The position numbers and the translations under genes are program-made. 64,000 bases of DNA from Bog-756 sp035949055. Its GTDB lineage: Bacteria; Actinomycetota; Acidimicrobiia; Acidimicrobiales; RAAP-2. The stretch covers positions 1-64,000 of the forward strand of contig DASZIO010000053.1 in assembly GCA_035949055.1 (NCBI GenBank). The letters are read 5' to 3'. This document shows positions 23,795 through 32,371 of the stretch, piece after piece. Under the pieces are notes generated by a model. It made no database searches. It saw only the letters and a list, made by a program, of their open reading frames with translations, and was not told the DNA's origin. How positions within the stretch are numbered: the first letter of the stretch is position 1; every line of letters begins with the position of its first letter.

Positions 23795-24406
23795 ATGGGA
23801 AAGAGCCAGGCGACCACGGTCAACCGGGCACGGGTCCCGTCCCCCCACCAGGCGCAAACACCCATTCCGGCCGGGCCTCGACCAGTGCGATTCGCAGTGA
23901 CCATCGCCGCCCTGTGTGTGAGCATGGCCGTGGCCGGCTGCAGCCTCCACGTTTCGAAGCACGGGGTCAACGGCAACATCTTCGGCCACTCCTTCTCCGC
24001 CTCGAAGGGATCGCTCCCGACGGGCTTCCCGAGCGACGTCCCGACGCCCGACGCCTCTCGAGTGCTCGGTGGTGGCGGCGCAGACAAGGGTTGGGACGCG
24101 GCGTTCGCGGTGACAGGGACCATCACCGCGGGGACCATGGCCTACGTTGCCAAGCTGCGGACGGCCGGCTACTCCATCAGCAACTTCCAGTCGGGAACGA
24201 CCCCGGTGACCGGTACGACCGGATCCGGATCGACGGCCACCACGGTGACGCTGACCGGTGCGACCTTCCAGGCCACCGACCCACAATGGACGATGCAGGT
24301 CGCATCGGGTAGCACCAGCTCGATCACCGGCACGGGTCTGAAGGCCGGTGAGTTCGCCATCAACGTGACCATCATCCCGACCACGTCGACCAGCCAACCC
24401 TCCTAG
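23795..24406 (+). CDS. secreted lipoprotein, Thr/Ser/Gly-rich
   Basis: This is a 203-residue predicted lipoprotein. A basic N-terminus of about 33 residues precedes the hydrophobic stretch FAVTIAALCVSMAVAGC, ending in a lipobox AVAGC with Cys49 as the lipidated residue, so the true start may be internal to the 33-residue leader. The mature part is rich in Thr, Ser and Gly, and contains FPSDVPTPDASRVLGGGG, a segment seen in small actinobacterial lipoproteins with an alpha/beta fold that resembles PASTA-like or BamE-like domains. No enzyme motif is seen. It is a single gene between divergent and convergent neighbours. Confidence 0.75.
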   Translation: MGKSQATTVNRARVPSPHQAQTPIPAGPRPVRFAVTIAALCVSMAVAGCSLHVSKHGVNGNIFGHSFSASKGSLPTGFPSDVPTPDASRVLGGGGADKGWDAAFAVTGTITAGTMAYVAKLRTAGYSISNFQSGTTPVTGTTGSGSTATTVTLTGATFQATDPQWTMQVASGSTSSITGTGLKAGEFAINVTIIPTTSTSQPS

Positions 24407-24423
24407 GGGTTGCTCCACGGTCA

Positions 24424-24945
24424 TCAGACAGGAGCGACGGGAGCACTCGGAGCGGCTCGTGACTCCTTCCAGGCCTCGACAGATTCGAACAGCTTCTTTC
24501 GCGCCTTCTTCTGGCCCTTACCCTTGCGCACGGCCTTGCGGTATCGCTCCGCGGCATCGGCCACCGCGGTGAGCGGCTCCAGCTTGTCGACCACCGCGGC
24601 CGCCCGGAGCGCAGCCAGCTCGTGGGTGGAGAGGCGGCGGTCCCGGGGATCCGAGGGGAAGACCCTGGCAGCGTCCGGCGACTCGACGCCCATGGTCTCG
24701 AGCACCAGGCTGACGACCTCGTTGACGAGCACTTCCGCTTCGCCGGCTCCGGCTGCGTCGGCCATCATGACCATGAGCTGGGAGCGGACCGCTTCGTTAC
24801 GGGTCACCGAAATCGTCGCCCGTCCGGCCGCGCCCGCCGGCCACGACCGGCACCGGAGACCCGTCCGACCGCTCGGGTCGATGCCGGCGCACACGGCGAC
24901 CGGTGGCACCTCCACGACCACGGCATGGCGTCCATTGTCGCTCAT
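24424..24945 (-). CDS. hypothetical protein with basic C-terminus
   Basis: This is a 173-residue protein of unknown function. Residues about 48-95 form helices (RSQLMVMMADAAGAGEAEVL and following), followed by STHELAALRAAAVVDKLEPL. The tail is a lysine-rich helix RYRKAVRKGKGQKKARKKLF, which could bind nucleic acid or acidic partners. The N-terminal segment VVVEVPPVAVCAGID carries one cysteine. Start and stop are clear (ATG 24945, TGA 24424). It converges on the lipoprotein gene 17 bp away. It is not recognised. Confidence 0.5.
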   Translation of the reverse strand: MSDNGRHAVVVEVPPVAVCAGIDPSGRTGLRCRSWPAGAAGRATISVTRNEAVRSQLMVMMADAAGAGEAEVLVNEVVSLVLETMGVESPDAARVFPSDPRDRRLSTHELAALRAAAVVDKLEPLTAVADAAERYRKAVRKGKGQKKARKKLFESVEAWKESRAAPSAPVAPV

Positions 24946-25073
24946 CGACCAACCAGGGGCCAGCCGTCCACCGCTCGGACCGGCTGGCGCACGATCCGGT
25001 CGTCGTCTGAGGCTTCGACGGGCCGTCTTCGCTACGCTTGGGGCGAGCCCCCTCCCTGATCCCGAGAGGTGTC

Positions 25074-25325
25074 ATGGCGTCTCCCGAACACACGGACCGC
25101 CGCGAGCAGGCCGCGCGCCAGCGGGCGCTCGCAGCGGTCCGCGTCGGAATGATGCTCGACGCTCATCATCCCGCCGAGCCGGGTGCGCTGCAGTCCATCG
25201 GCACGTGCCGTATTTGCGGGTACCTGATATTCGAGGCGCACGGCCAAGGTTGGCGGCACCTCCCGTCGGTGGAGGAGCTCGACAAGGCCACCGAGTGGTT
25301 GGCGCGGCACCCGAACAGTTCCTGA
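25074..25325 (+). CDS. small CxxC-containing hypothetical protein
   Basis: This 83-residue soluble protein has a GAGAGG ribosome-binding site just upstream of the ATG at 25074. It has an Arg-rich helical N-terminus and then IGTCRICGYLIFEAHGQGWRH, where CxxC and nearby histidines look like half of a metal-binding finger, followed by a terminal amphipathic helix. The sequence is not recognised. It stands between unrelated short genes in a stretch (24.4-28.6 kb) rich in small orphans. Confidence 0.55.
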   Translation: MASPEHTDRREQAARQRALAAVRVGMMLDAHHPAEPGALQSIGTCRICGYLIFEAHGQGWRHLPSVEELDKATEWLARHPNSS

Positions 25326-25446
25326 CGGACCGGCCGGCCCGCCCAGCTTCCGCGCGACAGCGCCTGTTCCAGCCTCGGACCCGCATTCGCGTGCGAGCCG
25401 CGTTGCCCGCCTAGGCTCGACCGTTCGTGACAAGGAGCTGCTGCTC

Positions 25447-25950
25447 GTGCTGACGACTGCCTACGACCCGGCCAGGTGGACCGATTTCGCCCTCGGGGTG
25501 GTCGGCGCTTCGGCCACCCTGGTCGGGTTGTTGTTCGTGGCCGTGTCCATCAATCTCCAGCGCATCCTCCAGTTCAAGGGACTGCCGGCCAGAGCCGGAC
25601 AGACGCTGATCTTTCTCGCCATGCCCCTGTTCGCCGTGTTGTTCCTACTCGTGCCCGCCCAGGCCGATTCGGCTTTGGCCGGGGAGATCTTCGGGGTGGC
25701 CTTCCTCACCGGGGCTGTTCACCTCCGCATCTGCGTTCAGTCGGGCCGATCGGAACATGAGCTGTTCGGCTTCTGGCTGACCAACCGGGTCGTCCCCGCC
25801 GCCGCTGCGACGCTGTGCCTCGTTCTGGCTGGAGCGACCCTCCTGTGGCAGAACGGTGGCGGTCTGTACTGGCTGGTGCCGGGGGTGGTCGTCACCACCG
25901 CGGCCGGGATCGCCAACGCCTGGGTGCTCCTGGTCGAGATCCTCCGTTGA
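25447..25950 (+). CDS. four-helix integral membrane protein
   Basis: This 167-residue membrane protein has hydrophobic spans at about 15-40, 52-75, 110-132 and 138-160. The first contains ALGVVGASATLVGLLFVAVS followed by INLQRIL, a pattern shared with a widespread family of small actinobacterial membrane proteins of unknown role. There is no catalytic motif. The start is GTG at 25447. It is a single gene. Confidence 0.6.
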   Translation: MLTTAYDPARWTDFALGVVGASATLVGLLFVAVSINLQRILQFKGLPARAGQTLIFLAMPLFAVLFLLVPAQADSALAGEIFGVAFLTGAVHLRICVQSGRSEHELFGFWLTNRVVPAAAATLCLVLAGATLLWQNGGGLYWLVPGVVVTTAAGIANAWVLLVEILR

Positions 25951-26138
25951 GCGCTCGACCGGCAGCCCTCGGTCCGACCGATGGTGTTCCGTCGGTCGAG
26001 AGGACCCCCTTGACCAGGGATTGCGCGGCACACATGAGCGCGGCACGTCCCGCGCTGATCGATCTCGGGGCGCGGTCGGCTCAAGTTTGGTCCACCGCAC
26101 GTCGTTGCTATGGGCAAGGACTCGGAGCGGGAGAGCCA

Positions 26139-26372
26139 ATGCCGGACGACAACGACAGGGGCGACACCATTGTCAGCCGGCGCGCGGCCGCCTATGCCGC
26201 CCAGGTGATGGCGAGCCCACGAGTGCGCGAGATGACCCCGCCGGACGGGTCGGTGGCACGGATCGAGAACCATGTGAGCGTGTACTGCGCCCCGTGCCAA
26301 CGCTGGATCGATTGCCACGAAGGGATCCCGCCGGAGGTGGCGCGGGAGCGACACGGGGAGCTGCTCCACTGA
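26139..26372 (+). CDS. small CxxC hypothetical protein
   Basis: This is a 77-residue protein with an acidic N-terminus, a basic middle and HVSVYCAPCQRWIDCHEG near the C-terminus, a possible three-cysteine metal site. The ATG at 26139 has a GGGAGAG ribosome-binding site six bases upstream; a frame opening at 26034 has no such site. It is not recognised. Confidence 0.5.
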   Translation: MPDDNDRGDTIVSRRAAAYAAQVMASPRVREMTPPDGSVARIENHVSVYCAPCQRWIDCHEGIPPEVARERHGELLH

Positions 26373-26456
26373 TCGCGGTCATGGCGAGATGACCGTCGTG
26401 GTGACGACGACACGGCATGACGTGGGCTCCCCATCACGCCCGGAGGCAACCGGCCG

Positions 26457-27434
26457 TCAGCCCATCATGCGGCGGAGCCAGTTGACCGCTTCGATCCCCT
26501 GAGCCAACTGAAACCGGCGCAGGGTCGGCAGTCCGGGAGGCGGATCCTCCGTGGCCCCATGGATGAAGAACCCGGCCAGGCCAGCCAGCACGGCGAGGAC
26601 CGAGCTGGGATCGGCATCGATCGTCGAGGGCTGGCGCCAAAAGAGCAATTCGGGATCGGGACCCCCCTGCATGGCCACGCTCGGGAGGAAGAAGACCAGC
26701 TCGATCCACGGGGCTCCCACCCGAGCATGAGGCCAGTCGACGAACATCACCCGGCGGCCGACGAAGAGTACGTTGTCGGCTCGGATGTCCGTGTGCAGCA
26801 GGGTCGAGCCCGAGAACGGGCTCCCCGATGATGCGCCCGTGGCTGCCAACAGGTCCACATTGGCCTTGATCCACGGGTCGAGCCCCGGTATCCGGTCCAG
26901 CCGGGCGCGGTCAACGGCCAGCTCACTCCACCAGTCCCGTCCCCCTGGAACCTGCGCCGGCGGGCCCGGCACCGGGCTTGGAGTCAGATCGGTCGAGAGC
27001 CTCGACAGGGCATCGAGAACCGACTCCAGCTCGGCGCGATCCCAGGGCAGAGCAGGGTGCCGGCCATCGACGTCTTCGAAGACGAGGACCACCCAACCTC
27101 CCTCCTCCCAGCTGTCGAGGAGTCTCGGGACGGGTGCACCGTCGGGCAGAAGGGCAGTAATACGAGCCTCCTGCCGGTACAGGTCCTGTCCGCCGGGCGC
27201 ACCGGACTCGGCGTCGGGCGCGATGGCCTTCGCGAAGACCCGGTCGCCGGTGCCCACGGTCAGCCTCGAAGCCAGGGCGGGTGAGAATCCCCGGCGCTGA
27301 CTCTCAGATCGTTCGACAGGAGCACCGAGACGGCGCTCGATCGATCTCCGCACCCTGGGCGGCACCTGCTTCCACTCGAGCCGGGTGTGGGTGAATCCGG
27401 CCAGCTCCGGGTCGAATGGTGTCTCAGTCGCCAT
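26457..27434 (-). CDS. aminoglycoside-phosphotransferase-family kinase
   Basis: This 325-residue protein-kinase-like small-molecule kinase shows the Brenner-type catalytic loop LLHTDIRADNVLF (HxDxxxxN) at about residue 220 and the metal-binding DW in VMFVDWPHARVGAPWIEL, where aminoglycoside kinases normally have DFE or DxD. A nucleotide-binding Lys is likely in RVFAKAIAPD, with its partner Glu in YRQEARITALL. Most relatives phosphorylate choline, homoserine, sugars or unknown alcohols; antibiotic resistance is not implied. The start was set at the ATG at 27434 (MATETPFDPELAG); 43 further codons are open upstream but not conserved-looking. It is divergent from the DUF1643 gene. Confidence 0.83.
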   Translation of the reverse strand: MATETPFDPELAGFTHTRLEWKQVPPRVRRSIERRLGAPVERSESQRRGFSPALASRLTVGTGDRVFAKAIAPDAESGAPGGQDLYRQEARITALLPDGAPVPRLLDSWEEGGWVVLVFEDVDGRHPALPWDRAELESVLDALSRLSTDLTPSPVPGPPAQVPGGRDWWSELAVDRARLDRIPGLDPWIKANVDLLAATGASSGSPFSGSTLLHTDIRADNVLFVGRRVMFVDWPHARVGAPWIELVFFLPSVAMQGGPDPELLFWRQPSTIDADPSSVLAVLAGLAGFFIHGATEDPPPGLPTLRRFQLAQGIEAVNWLRRMMG

Positions 27435-27645
27435 GGCAAATGATCCCATGAGGCGGACGCGTGACCGACCCACCTCGCCACCCGGATCAAGCCGCCATCC
27501 GGGGAGTTCCAACGCGCCGCTGGCGACAGCGACCGCAGCCGCGACAATGTGACCATGCCACAACGAGCGCTGTCCCGGCCGACCGCGGCGAGTTGGGTCT
27601 GGCGCTGGAATCGTCCCTTTGCCACACCCATCGGGAGATCCGGCG

Positions 27646-28203
27646 ATGAGTAGCTGGCCGCTCCCGCCCGGTGTCGGTGGTGATGCGGTGTTCAGTCCCG
27701 ACGGGACGTACCGCTACTGGCTCGAACGCAGCTGGGACCAGACGCTCCCGCGCTTCACCTACGTGCTCCTCAATCCCTCGAGGGCCGGGGTGCTCGAGGA
27801 CGATCCCACCACCCGGAAGGTCGGAAGCATCACCGCCGCCCACGAAGGCGGGGGCTATGTCCTCGTGAACCTCTTTGCATCGGTCGATACCCACCAGACC
27901 GGACTGCACCGGGACACGGCAGCAGGAGAGTCAGCGGAGGAGAACGACTGCTGGGTCAGGGCTGCGGTGGAGTCGTCGCCCAGGATCGTGGTGGGATGGG
28001 GAGCCGGCGGTGGCTATGCGGAGCATCACGGAGACCGCAGGCGAGCGATCGTGCGGCGCGCCCGCAACGTGTGGCCGGTCCTCGAACGGCACGACCTGTG
28101 GTGTGTGGGCTACAACCGGTGTGGATCGCCACGCCACCCGGGTCGGGGCGTCCCCAACAACGTCCACCTCCGCCCATATCTTCCAGCCGGCCGCTACCCG
28201 TGA
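27646..28203 (+). CDS. DUF1643 domain protein
   Basis: This 185-residue protein has the DUF1643 pattern: AVFSPDGTYRYWLERSWD at the N-terminus, VLLNPSRAGVLEDDPTTRK, YVLVNLFASVDTHQTGL, then VVGWGAGGG and a C-terminal GYNRCGSPRHPGRG. The family is soluble and widespread, often near phage or plasmid genes, with no proven activity. The ATG at 27646 has a GGGAGA site about 10 bases upstream; an earlier ATG at 27619 is possible. It converges on the GYD-domain gene. Confidence 0.85.
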   Translation: MSSWPLPPGVGGDAVFSPDGTYRYWLERSWDQTLPRFTYVLLNPSRAGVLEDDPTTRKVGSITAAHEGGGYVLVNLFASVDTHQTGLHRDTAAGESAEENDCWVRAAVESSPRIVVGWGAGGGYAEHHGDRRRAIVRRARNVWPVLERHDLWCVGYNRCGSPRHPGRGVPNNVHLRPYLPAGRYP

Positions 28204-28234
28204 TGGCGACGGGGCACCCGCCCCCTGCGCTCGC

Positions 28235-28555
28235 TCAGCCGCCCGGCGGACGGTAGGTCGCCTGCTTGGCCACGGCCGAATCGAGCTCCGCAGGAGAGAG
28301 CAGTACGACCGTACGCACCCTCGCGCCCCCACCGGCGGCCACGGTGAGCGCGGCGGCCGCAGCAGTTGTGTCATCGGGGAAATCCGCAACTACGTAGGCG
28401 TCGGTGCCGCCGAAGGCAAAATGGAAGGACTCGATCTTTCCACCCAGGCTTTCACAGAGGCCGGCAGCGGCCGACTGGCGGGCCGTACCTCCGTCGGACT
28501 TGAGGCCCTTGACCCCGTCGAGGGTGTACGTGACTTCCAGCAGGTATTTGGGCAT
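28235..28555 (-). CDS. GYD-domain protein
   Basis: This 106-residue protein of the GYD family is a ferredoxin-like fold found in many bacteria, with an unknown role. The hallmark is YLLEVTYTLDGVKGLKSDGG at the start, then FHFAFGGTDAYVVADFPDD and the strand RVRTVVLLSPAELDSAV. A strong GAGGAGG ribosome-binding site precedes the ATG at 28555. It lies upstream of another short gene on the same strand. Confidence 0.9.
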   Translation of the reverse strand: MPKYLLEVTYTLDGVKGLKSDGGTARQSAAAGLCESLGGKIESFHFAFGGTDAYVVADFPDDTTAAAAALTVAAGGGARVRTVVLLSPAELDSAVAKQATYRPPGG

Positions 28556-28603
28556 GGCGCCTCCTCTAACGCATCCGGCCGATCATAAGCGCCAGAGGGT
28601 GGA

Positions 28604-28960
28604 TCAGCTGGCCCTGAGCGCCTCGAGCCCGGACGAGTCCACGAGTGCCACCAACGGGCGGTCCTGAGCCGGCCGGGTGTGAACGTGGAGGGCCATGCGG
28701 GCCAGCCGGGCGGCCATGTCGTAGCCGACGATCGGGCGCAGCCACTGCTGCAGTTGGCGCGAGGTGAGGTCAGTTCCGTTCGAGATCCACGTCCGGGCGA
28801 GAACGCCAGCCGAGTCGAACATCCCGATCCACCAAGACGACATGGCCGCACCCGCGGAGCCGTAGAGACGGAGTTCGAATCGACCCGAACCCGTCTCACA
28901 GCTCACGCGGACTTGCGTCGCCCCATCCGGCCCCTCAGGCACAAAGACGAATGTAGCCAA
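28604..28960 (-). CDS. hypothetical protein
   Basis: This is a protein of about 118 residues containing FVFVPEGPDGATQVRVSCET, SSWWIGMFDSAGVLARTW and ARMALHVHTRPAQDRPLVALV. Its N-terminus is uncertain: the frame extends upstream into the end of the beta-helix gene without an ATG, and TTG 28960 or GTG 28942 are the plausible starts. It is not recognised. It follows the beta-helix gene on the same strand after a small gap. Confidence 0.4.
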   Translation of the reverse strand: MATFVFVPEGPDGATQVRVSCETGSGRFELRLYGSAGAAMSSWWIGMFDSAGVLARTWISNGTDLTSRQLQQWLRPIVGYDMAARLARMALHVHTRPAQDRPLVALVDSSGLEALRAS

Positions 28961-29039
28961 CCGGCGCGCTCGAAAACCAACGCCGCTACCGACAGTGGTA
29001 GTGGCACTACACCAGGCGCTCGTCGCCTGCCGCCGACGC

Positions 29040-30800
29040 CTATCCCTTCGGCGCGACCACCGGATTGCCGCCTGGGCACCACAGATTTTTGGGCACGCCA
29101 GCACAGGGGTTGGGCATGGATGCCAGCGTGGGAAGCGGATGCATGACCACCGATGTGGGCGGCGGATAATTTGCTCCCGAGCACAGCGACCCGCTCAGAA
29201 GGCCCGCATCACATTCCAGCTGGAGAAGCAAGTCGGTGTTCGTATTGCTTCCGAGCAGTCCCGCCTTCGGTGTCCGCGAACCGCACGAAGACGATGTCTG
29301 GCCGGGGTTGCCGCTGACCGCTGGTCCTAACTTATGGGTGAACGCCGAGTCCCATTGGGTGTTGCCGATGAAACAGTTGGCGGGCTGGCCGCCGGCGATC
29401 AACAAGTTGGCATAGTCAGCGTTGGTGGAGTTGGCGAAGGTTCCGTTGCCGGAGAACTTGTTGTTCGACAGCACGTTACCTTGCGGGTCGTAGAGGCACG
29501 AAAGGCCCGAGATCCCCAGCGAAGTCGCAACGAACCCCTTGGTCCCTACACAGGTGCGCCCATCGGACGTGGTGTTGCCGTCAGGATAGGGAACAAAGGC
29601 GACGCCCCATGCCCCGTTGTCGAGGAAGGTGTTGTCGGTAACGGTGTCGTACCGCCCACCGGAGATGGTCATCCCCGTACCGGTAGGTCCGAGGCCGGCG
29701 GTTCCAGAGATCGGCACGTTCGGATTGTTGTTGGAGTCGACCATGTTGTTGGTGAACACCCAGCACATCTTGGTCCCGGTGATCGGGCTGATCCCCGTCC
29801 AGCAACGGCCGTCCTGCGGCGGCGGTGGATCACCAGTGAGTGCGGTGTTCGTGTCGAGTCCATCCTTGTTGTCATCGAAGCGCGAATTCTGTATGACGAT
29901 CTTGCCTCCGGAGTTGGTTCCGGAGTAGCCGAGGGCGTTGTTCTCCATCCAGGCGTGATCGATGGTCACGTTGCAGGCCCGCTTGCAGGCTCCCACGTAC
30001 ATTCCCGAGTCGGCGAAGTTGTTCGCGTAGAGCTGGCTCCAGTGGGACGGACCGCTCGAATCCGAGGAGAAGATCCCGTACAGGGCACAGGTGCCGCACA
30101 CATTCAGGTGGCTCGGGTCGCTGCCGGCAAAGTAGGTGGAGGTAGCAGTCAGGTAGCTCCCCGAATAACGGGTGAGGCCGTTCGTGCCTGATCCGGCGCC
30201 TCCGTTCCACCAGATCTCGTTGCCGGCATTGCCGGTTCCCGCGATGAAATTGCAAACCGTGAGGTTGTCGACGGTTACGTTGTTGGCCTTCCAGATGACG
30301 ATTCCATTGCGACCGTCGCCGTTGAGCGAGTTCTGATCTGCAGGAGCAGGACTGCACGGAGCGGATGCCGATGGAGTTGTGCCGTCCACGATCACCGAAT
30401 TGCGGTTCATCCCTCGCACATGGAGGTTCCGGGTGGTGATGTCCACGCCGCCGTACCATCCCTCGGCCAGGGCCGCGGGGCCCGGCGCGTTGGCCCCCAT
30501 GTCCCCCTGTTCGTGGTAGTCGCCGGGTGCGATCAAGATCCAGTCACCCGGCTTCGAAGCGTTCACCGCACCCTGAATGGTCGAGAAGGTGACAGCAGAA
30601 GGTGTCGTGAAACCGTTGAACGCTCCGACGTACAGGACTTTCTGCCTGCCGGTTCCCTTGACGTGCGGCCCCGACGCCTTGACCCGCTGGCTGGCGCCAC
30701 TGGTTCCGATACCGATCGTGGTGGACATCCCGACCATGAGCAGGCCGGCGAGCACGGCCGAACCGGTACGCCGGATCATACGGAGAGTGCCTCGGCGCAT
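29040..30800 (-). CDS. secreted right-handed parallel beta-helix protein
   Basis: This 586-residue protein has an N-terminal signal peptide (basic start, hydrophobic core SAVLAGLLMVGMSTTIGIG, small residues before about 37) and no membrane anchor. From about 50 it holds repeated beta-helix coils: ILIAPGDYHEQG, NLHVRGMNRNSVIVDG, VTVDNLTVCNFIAG, YGIFSSDSSG, VTIDHAWMENNALGYSG, IVIQNSRFDDNKDGL, MTISGGRYDTVTDNTFLDN, the pattern of PbH1/pectate-lyase-fold proteins that cleave polysaccharide or bind it. Its many cysteines (for example CWTG..MCW, CGTCALYG) suggest disulphides in the secreted form. A GGGGGA site lies upstream of the ATG. No catalytic residues can be assigned. It is isolated, with about 370 bp without genes before its start. 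Confidence 0.85.
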   Translation of the reverse strand: MRRGTLRMIRRTGSAVLAGLLMVGMSTTIGIGTSGASQRVKASGPHVKGTGRQKVLYVGAFNGFTTPSAVTFSTIQGAVNASKPGDWILIAPGDYHEQGDMGANAPGPAALAEGWYGGVDITTRNLHVRGMNRNSVIVDGTTPSASAPCSPAPADQNSLNGDGRNGIVIWKANNVTVDNLTVCNFIAGTGNAGNEIWWNGGAGSGTNGLTRYSGSYLTATSTYFAGSDPSHLNVCGTCALYGIFSSDSSGPSHWSQLYANNFADSGMYVGACKRACNVTIDHAWMENNALGYSGTNSGGKIVIQNSRFDDNKDGLDTNTALTGDPPPPQDGRCWTGISPITGTKMCWVFTNNMVDSNNNPNVPISGTAGLGPTGTGMTISGGRYDTVTDNTFLDNGAWGVAFVPYPDGNTTSDGRTCVGTKGFVATSLGISGLSCLYDPQGNVLSNNKFSGNGTFANSTNADYANLLIAGGQPANCFIGNTQWDSAFTHKLGPAVSGNPGQTSSSCGSRTPKAGLLGSNTNTDLLLQLECDAGLLSGSLCSGANYPPPTSVVMHPLPTLASMPNPCAGVPKNLWCPGGNPVVAPKG

Positions 30801-31170
30801 CTCGATCAGTCCCCCTAGCTGCGAACATGTGGCCCGCGCCGCAATCCTACTTCTGTCCCTTCGTCGGATGAAGTTCCATGTCGAACCATGCCGGGACGGG
30901 ACCCGAGGGGAGCGACCGAGACCGCTCAGCTCGTCAATTGTTGGGAGACGGGCTGCTGCTCACCTGGTCTCCGTGTCTACCAGCTCCCACCCGCCAACCG
31001 ATGAGTTCCGGACGCAGAAAACGGTCTACAGGGGTGAATAGCCTGATGGCAGTGAGGTGTCCGATGACAATCACTGATCTTGGTCCGGCGACGAGCCGGC
31101 TGTGCTCGGTGATCCGTTCCGTCACCGTCGCCCGCCTGACCACGGTGGGGCCCCGGGCCGGAGAGAAAGC
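30801..31170. other. 370-bp gap without a supported gene
   Basis: Between the beta-helix gene and the divergent VOC gene. Open frames here lack ribosome-binding sites and recognisable composition, and no RNA or repeat was found. It presumably holds both promoters. Confidence 0.4.
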
Positions 31171-31524
31171 GTGACGGACGTCGACGTGCTCTTTGCCGGG
31201 GTCGCCGTAGCCGATTTCGGCGCTGCCGTGACCTGGTACGAACGCCTCTTCGGGCGTCCCCCAGACATCCGCGTGAACGACGGCGAAGTAATGTGGCAGA
31301 TTCGAGACACGGCGTGGCTCTATGTCGTCAAAGACCGGGAGCGGGCCGGATATGGGCTGGTAGCCCTCTCGGTTGCGGACCTCGACCAGTCCGTTGCCGA
31401 CCTACGCGACAGAGGGATCGAGGTCGGCGCGATCGAGTCCGTCGGGGATGCGGGTCGCAAGGCCTTGGTCACCGATGCCGACGGCAACACCCTCAGCTTC
31501 ATAGAAGTCACTGGAGCAAGCTGA
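31171..31524 (+). CDS. VOC-family (glyoxalase-like) protein
   Basis: This 117-residue single-module VOC protein begins VDVLFAGVAVADFGAAVTWYERLFGR, the usual first beta-alpha-beta unit, with DGEVMWQIRDTAWLYVV in the middle and the final RKALVTDADGNTLSFIE strand that supplies a metal-ligand Glu in active members. The first-position His is replaced (FAGVAV), so enzymatic activity is uncertain, and it may be a binding or resistance-type protein. The GTG at 31171 sits after a GGAGAG ribosome-binding site. Confidence 0.82.
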   Translation: MTDVDVLFAGVAVADFGAAVTWYERLFGRPPDIRVNDGEVMWQIRDTAWLYVVKDRERAGYGLVALSVADLDQSVADLRDRGIEVGAIESVGDAGRKALVTDADGNTLSFIEVTGAS

Positions 31525-31612
31525 CGCCGCCGAGGGATGCCACCGGGACCCCGAGACGTCGGGCCCGGGCGGTTCCAATGGATCGCCTGGGCAGGTACCC
31601 AAAGGAGCAAGC

Positions 31613-32008
31613 ATGCCCAACATGAGTGCTGGAGCGGTAGTCCAGGCCCTCGGCCTCGCCCCGCATCCGGAAGGCGGTCACTACCGTGAAAGCTGGGCGG
31701 ACCCGGGCGGAAGTGCTATCTATTTCCTGCTCCAGGAAGGCGAGCGATCGTCCTGGCACCGCGTTCTCGGACGCGCCGAGATCTGGCACTTCTACGCAGG
31801 CGCCCCCCTGGAACTCAGCATCGACCAGGAGGATGACGGCCGGGTCGCCACCATCCGCCTGGGTGACGACCTGCTGACCGGTGAACGACCGCAGGCCGTC
31901 GTGGGTGCCGACGTCTGGCAGAGCGCGCGTAGTACTGGCGCCTGGTCCCTGGCCGGCTGCACCGTTGCCCCACCGTTCACCTTCGAGGCGTTCGAGATGC
32001 GGGGATGA
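31613..32008 (+). CDS. cupin (DUF985) family protein
   Basis: This 131-residue protein of the DUF985 cupin family has LGLAPHPEGGHYRESW at the N-terminus, then SWHRVLGRAEIWHFYAGAPLEL and QSARSTGAWSLAGCTVAPPFTFEAFEM, the double-stranded beta-helix with His and Glu residues that may bind metal. The family's activity is not established. It lies 88 bp after the VOC gene on the same strand and may be cotranscribed. Confidence 0.9.
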   Translation: MPNMSAGAVVQALGLAPHPEGGHYRESWADPGGSAIYFLLQEGERSSWHRVLGRAEIWHFYAGAPLELSIDQEDDGRVATIRLGDDLLTGERPQAVVGADVWQSARSTGAWSLAGCTVAPPFTFEAFEMRG

Positions 32009-32119
32009 CGGATTCCGAATGAGGCGGTGCAGCTCGAACTAGCTGTGGGTACCGCGAGGTCCGTACGTGCAACTCTGCACTCCGGAATGCGCTGTCGTGC
32101 ATCCGACGAGTTCGAGCGG

Positions 32120-32280
32120 CCGGGCCTTGACCTGCCGGTCACGGCCATCCTCCTCTCGCAGCCGCCGTCCGGCCCCGACCGCGTCGTCGGCGGTCAGGAC
32201 GCGGGAATTTGTGGCCCAGTCGAGCTGGTCCTGGCCGAGGGTGGAGGAAACGACGAACTTGTCGATCTGGTCATCGGGGC
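32120..32280 (-). pseudogene. decayed fragment of a dihydrofolate-reductase-like (RibD-C) protein
   Basis: On the minus strand about 50 residues resemble the central part of actinobacterial DHFR-fold reductases: DKFVVSSTLGQDQLDWATNS is close to the family's K-Y-V-V-S-S-T-L segment followed by the W-N step, and DAVGAGRRLREEDGRD resembles its V-R-x-L-K-E-x-x-G-x-D helix. The NADPH-binding N-terminus and the C-terminal third are absent, and the next sequence is unrelated. It is a remnant, not a working gene. Confidence 0.55.
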
Positions 32281-32371
32281 TGCGAAGGGACTGCCGGCCC
32301 GGGCTGGCCATGCAGCCGTCGAGCCTGGTAACCGGCACCTGCCGAGCGAATGACATGTCATGGGTCGATAG

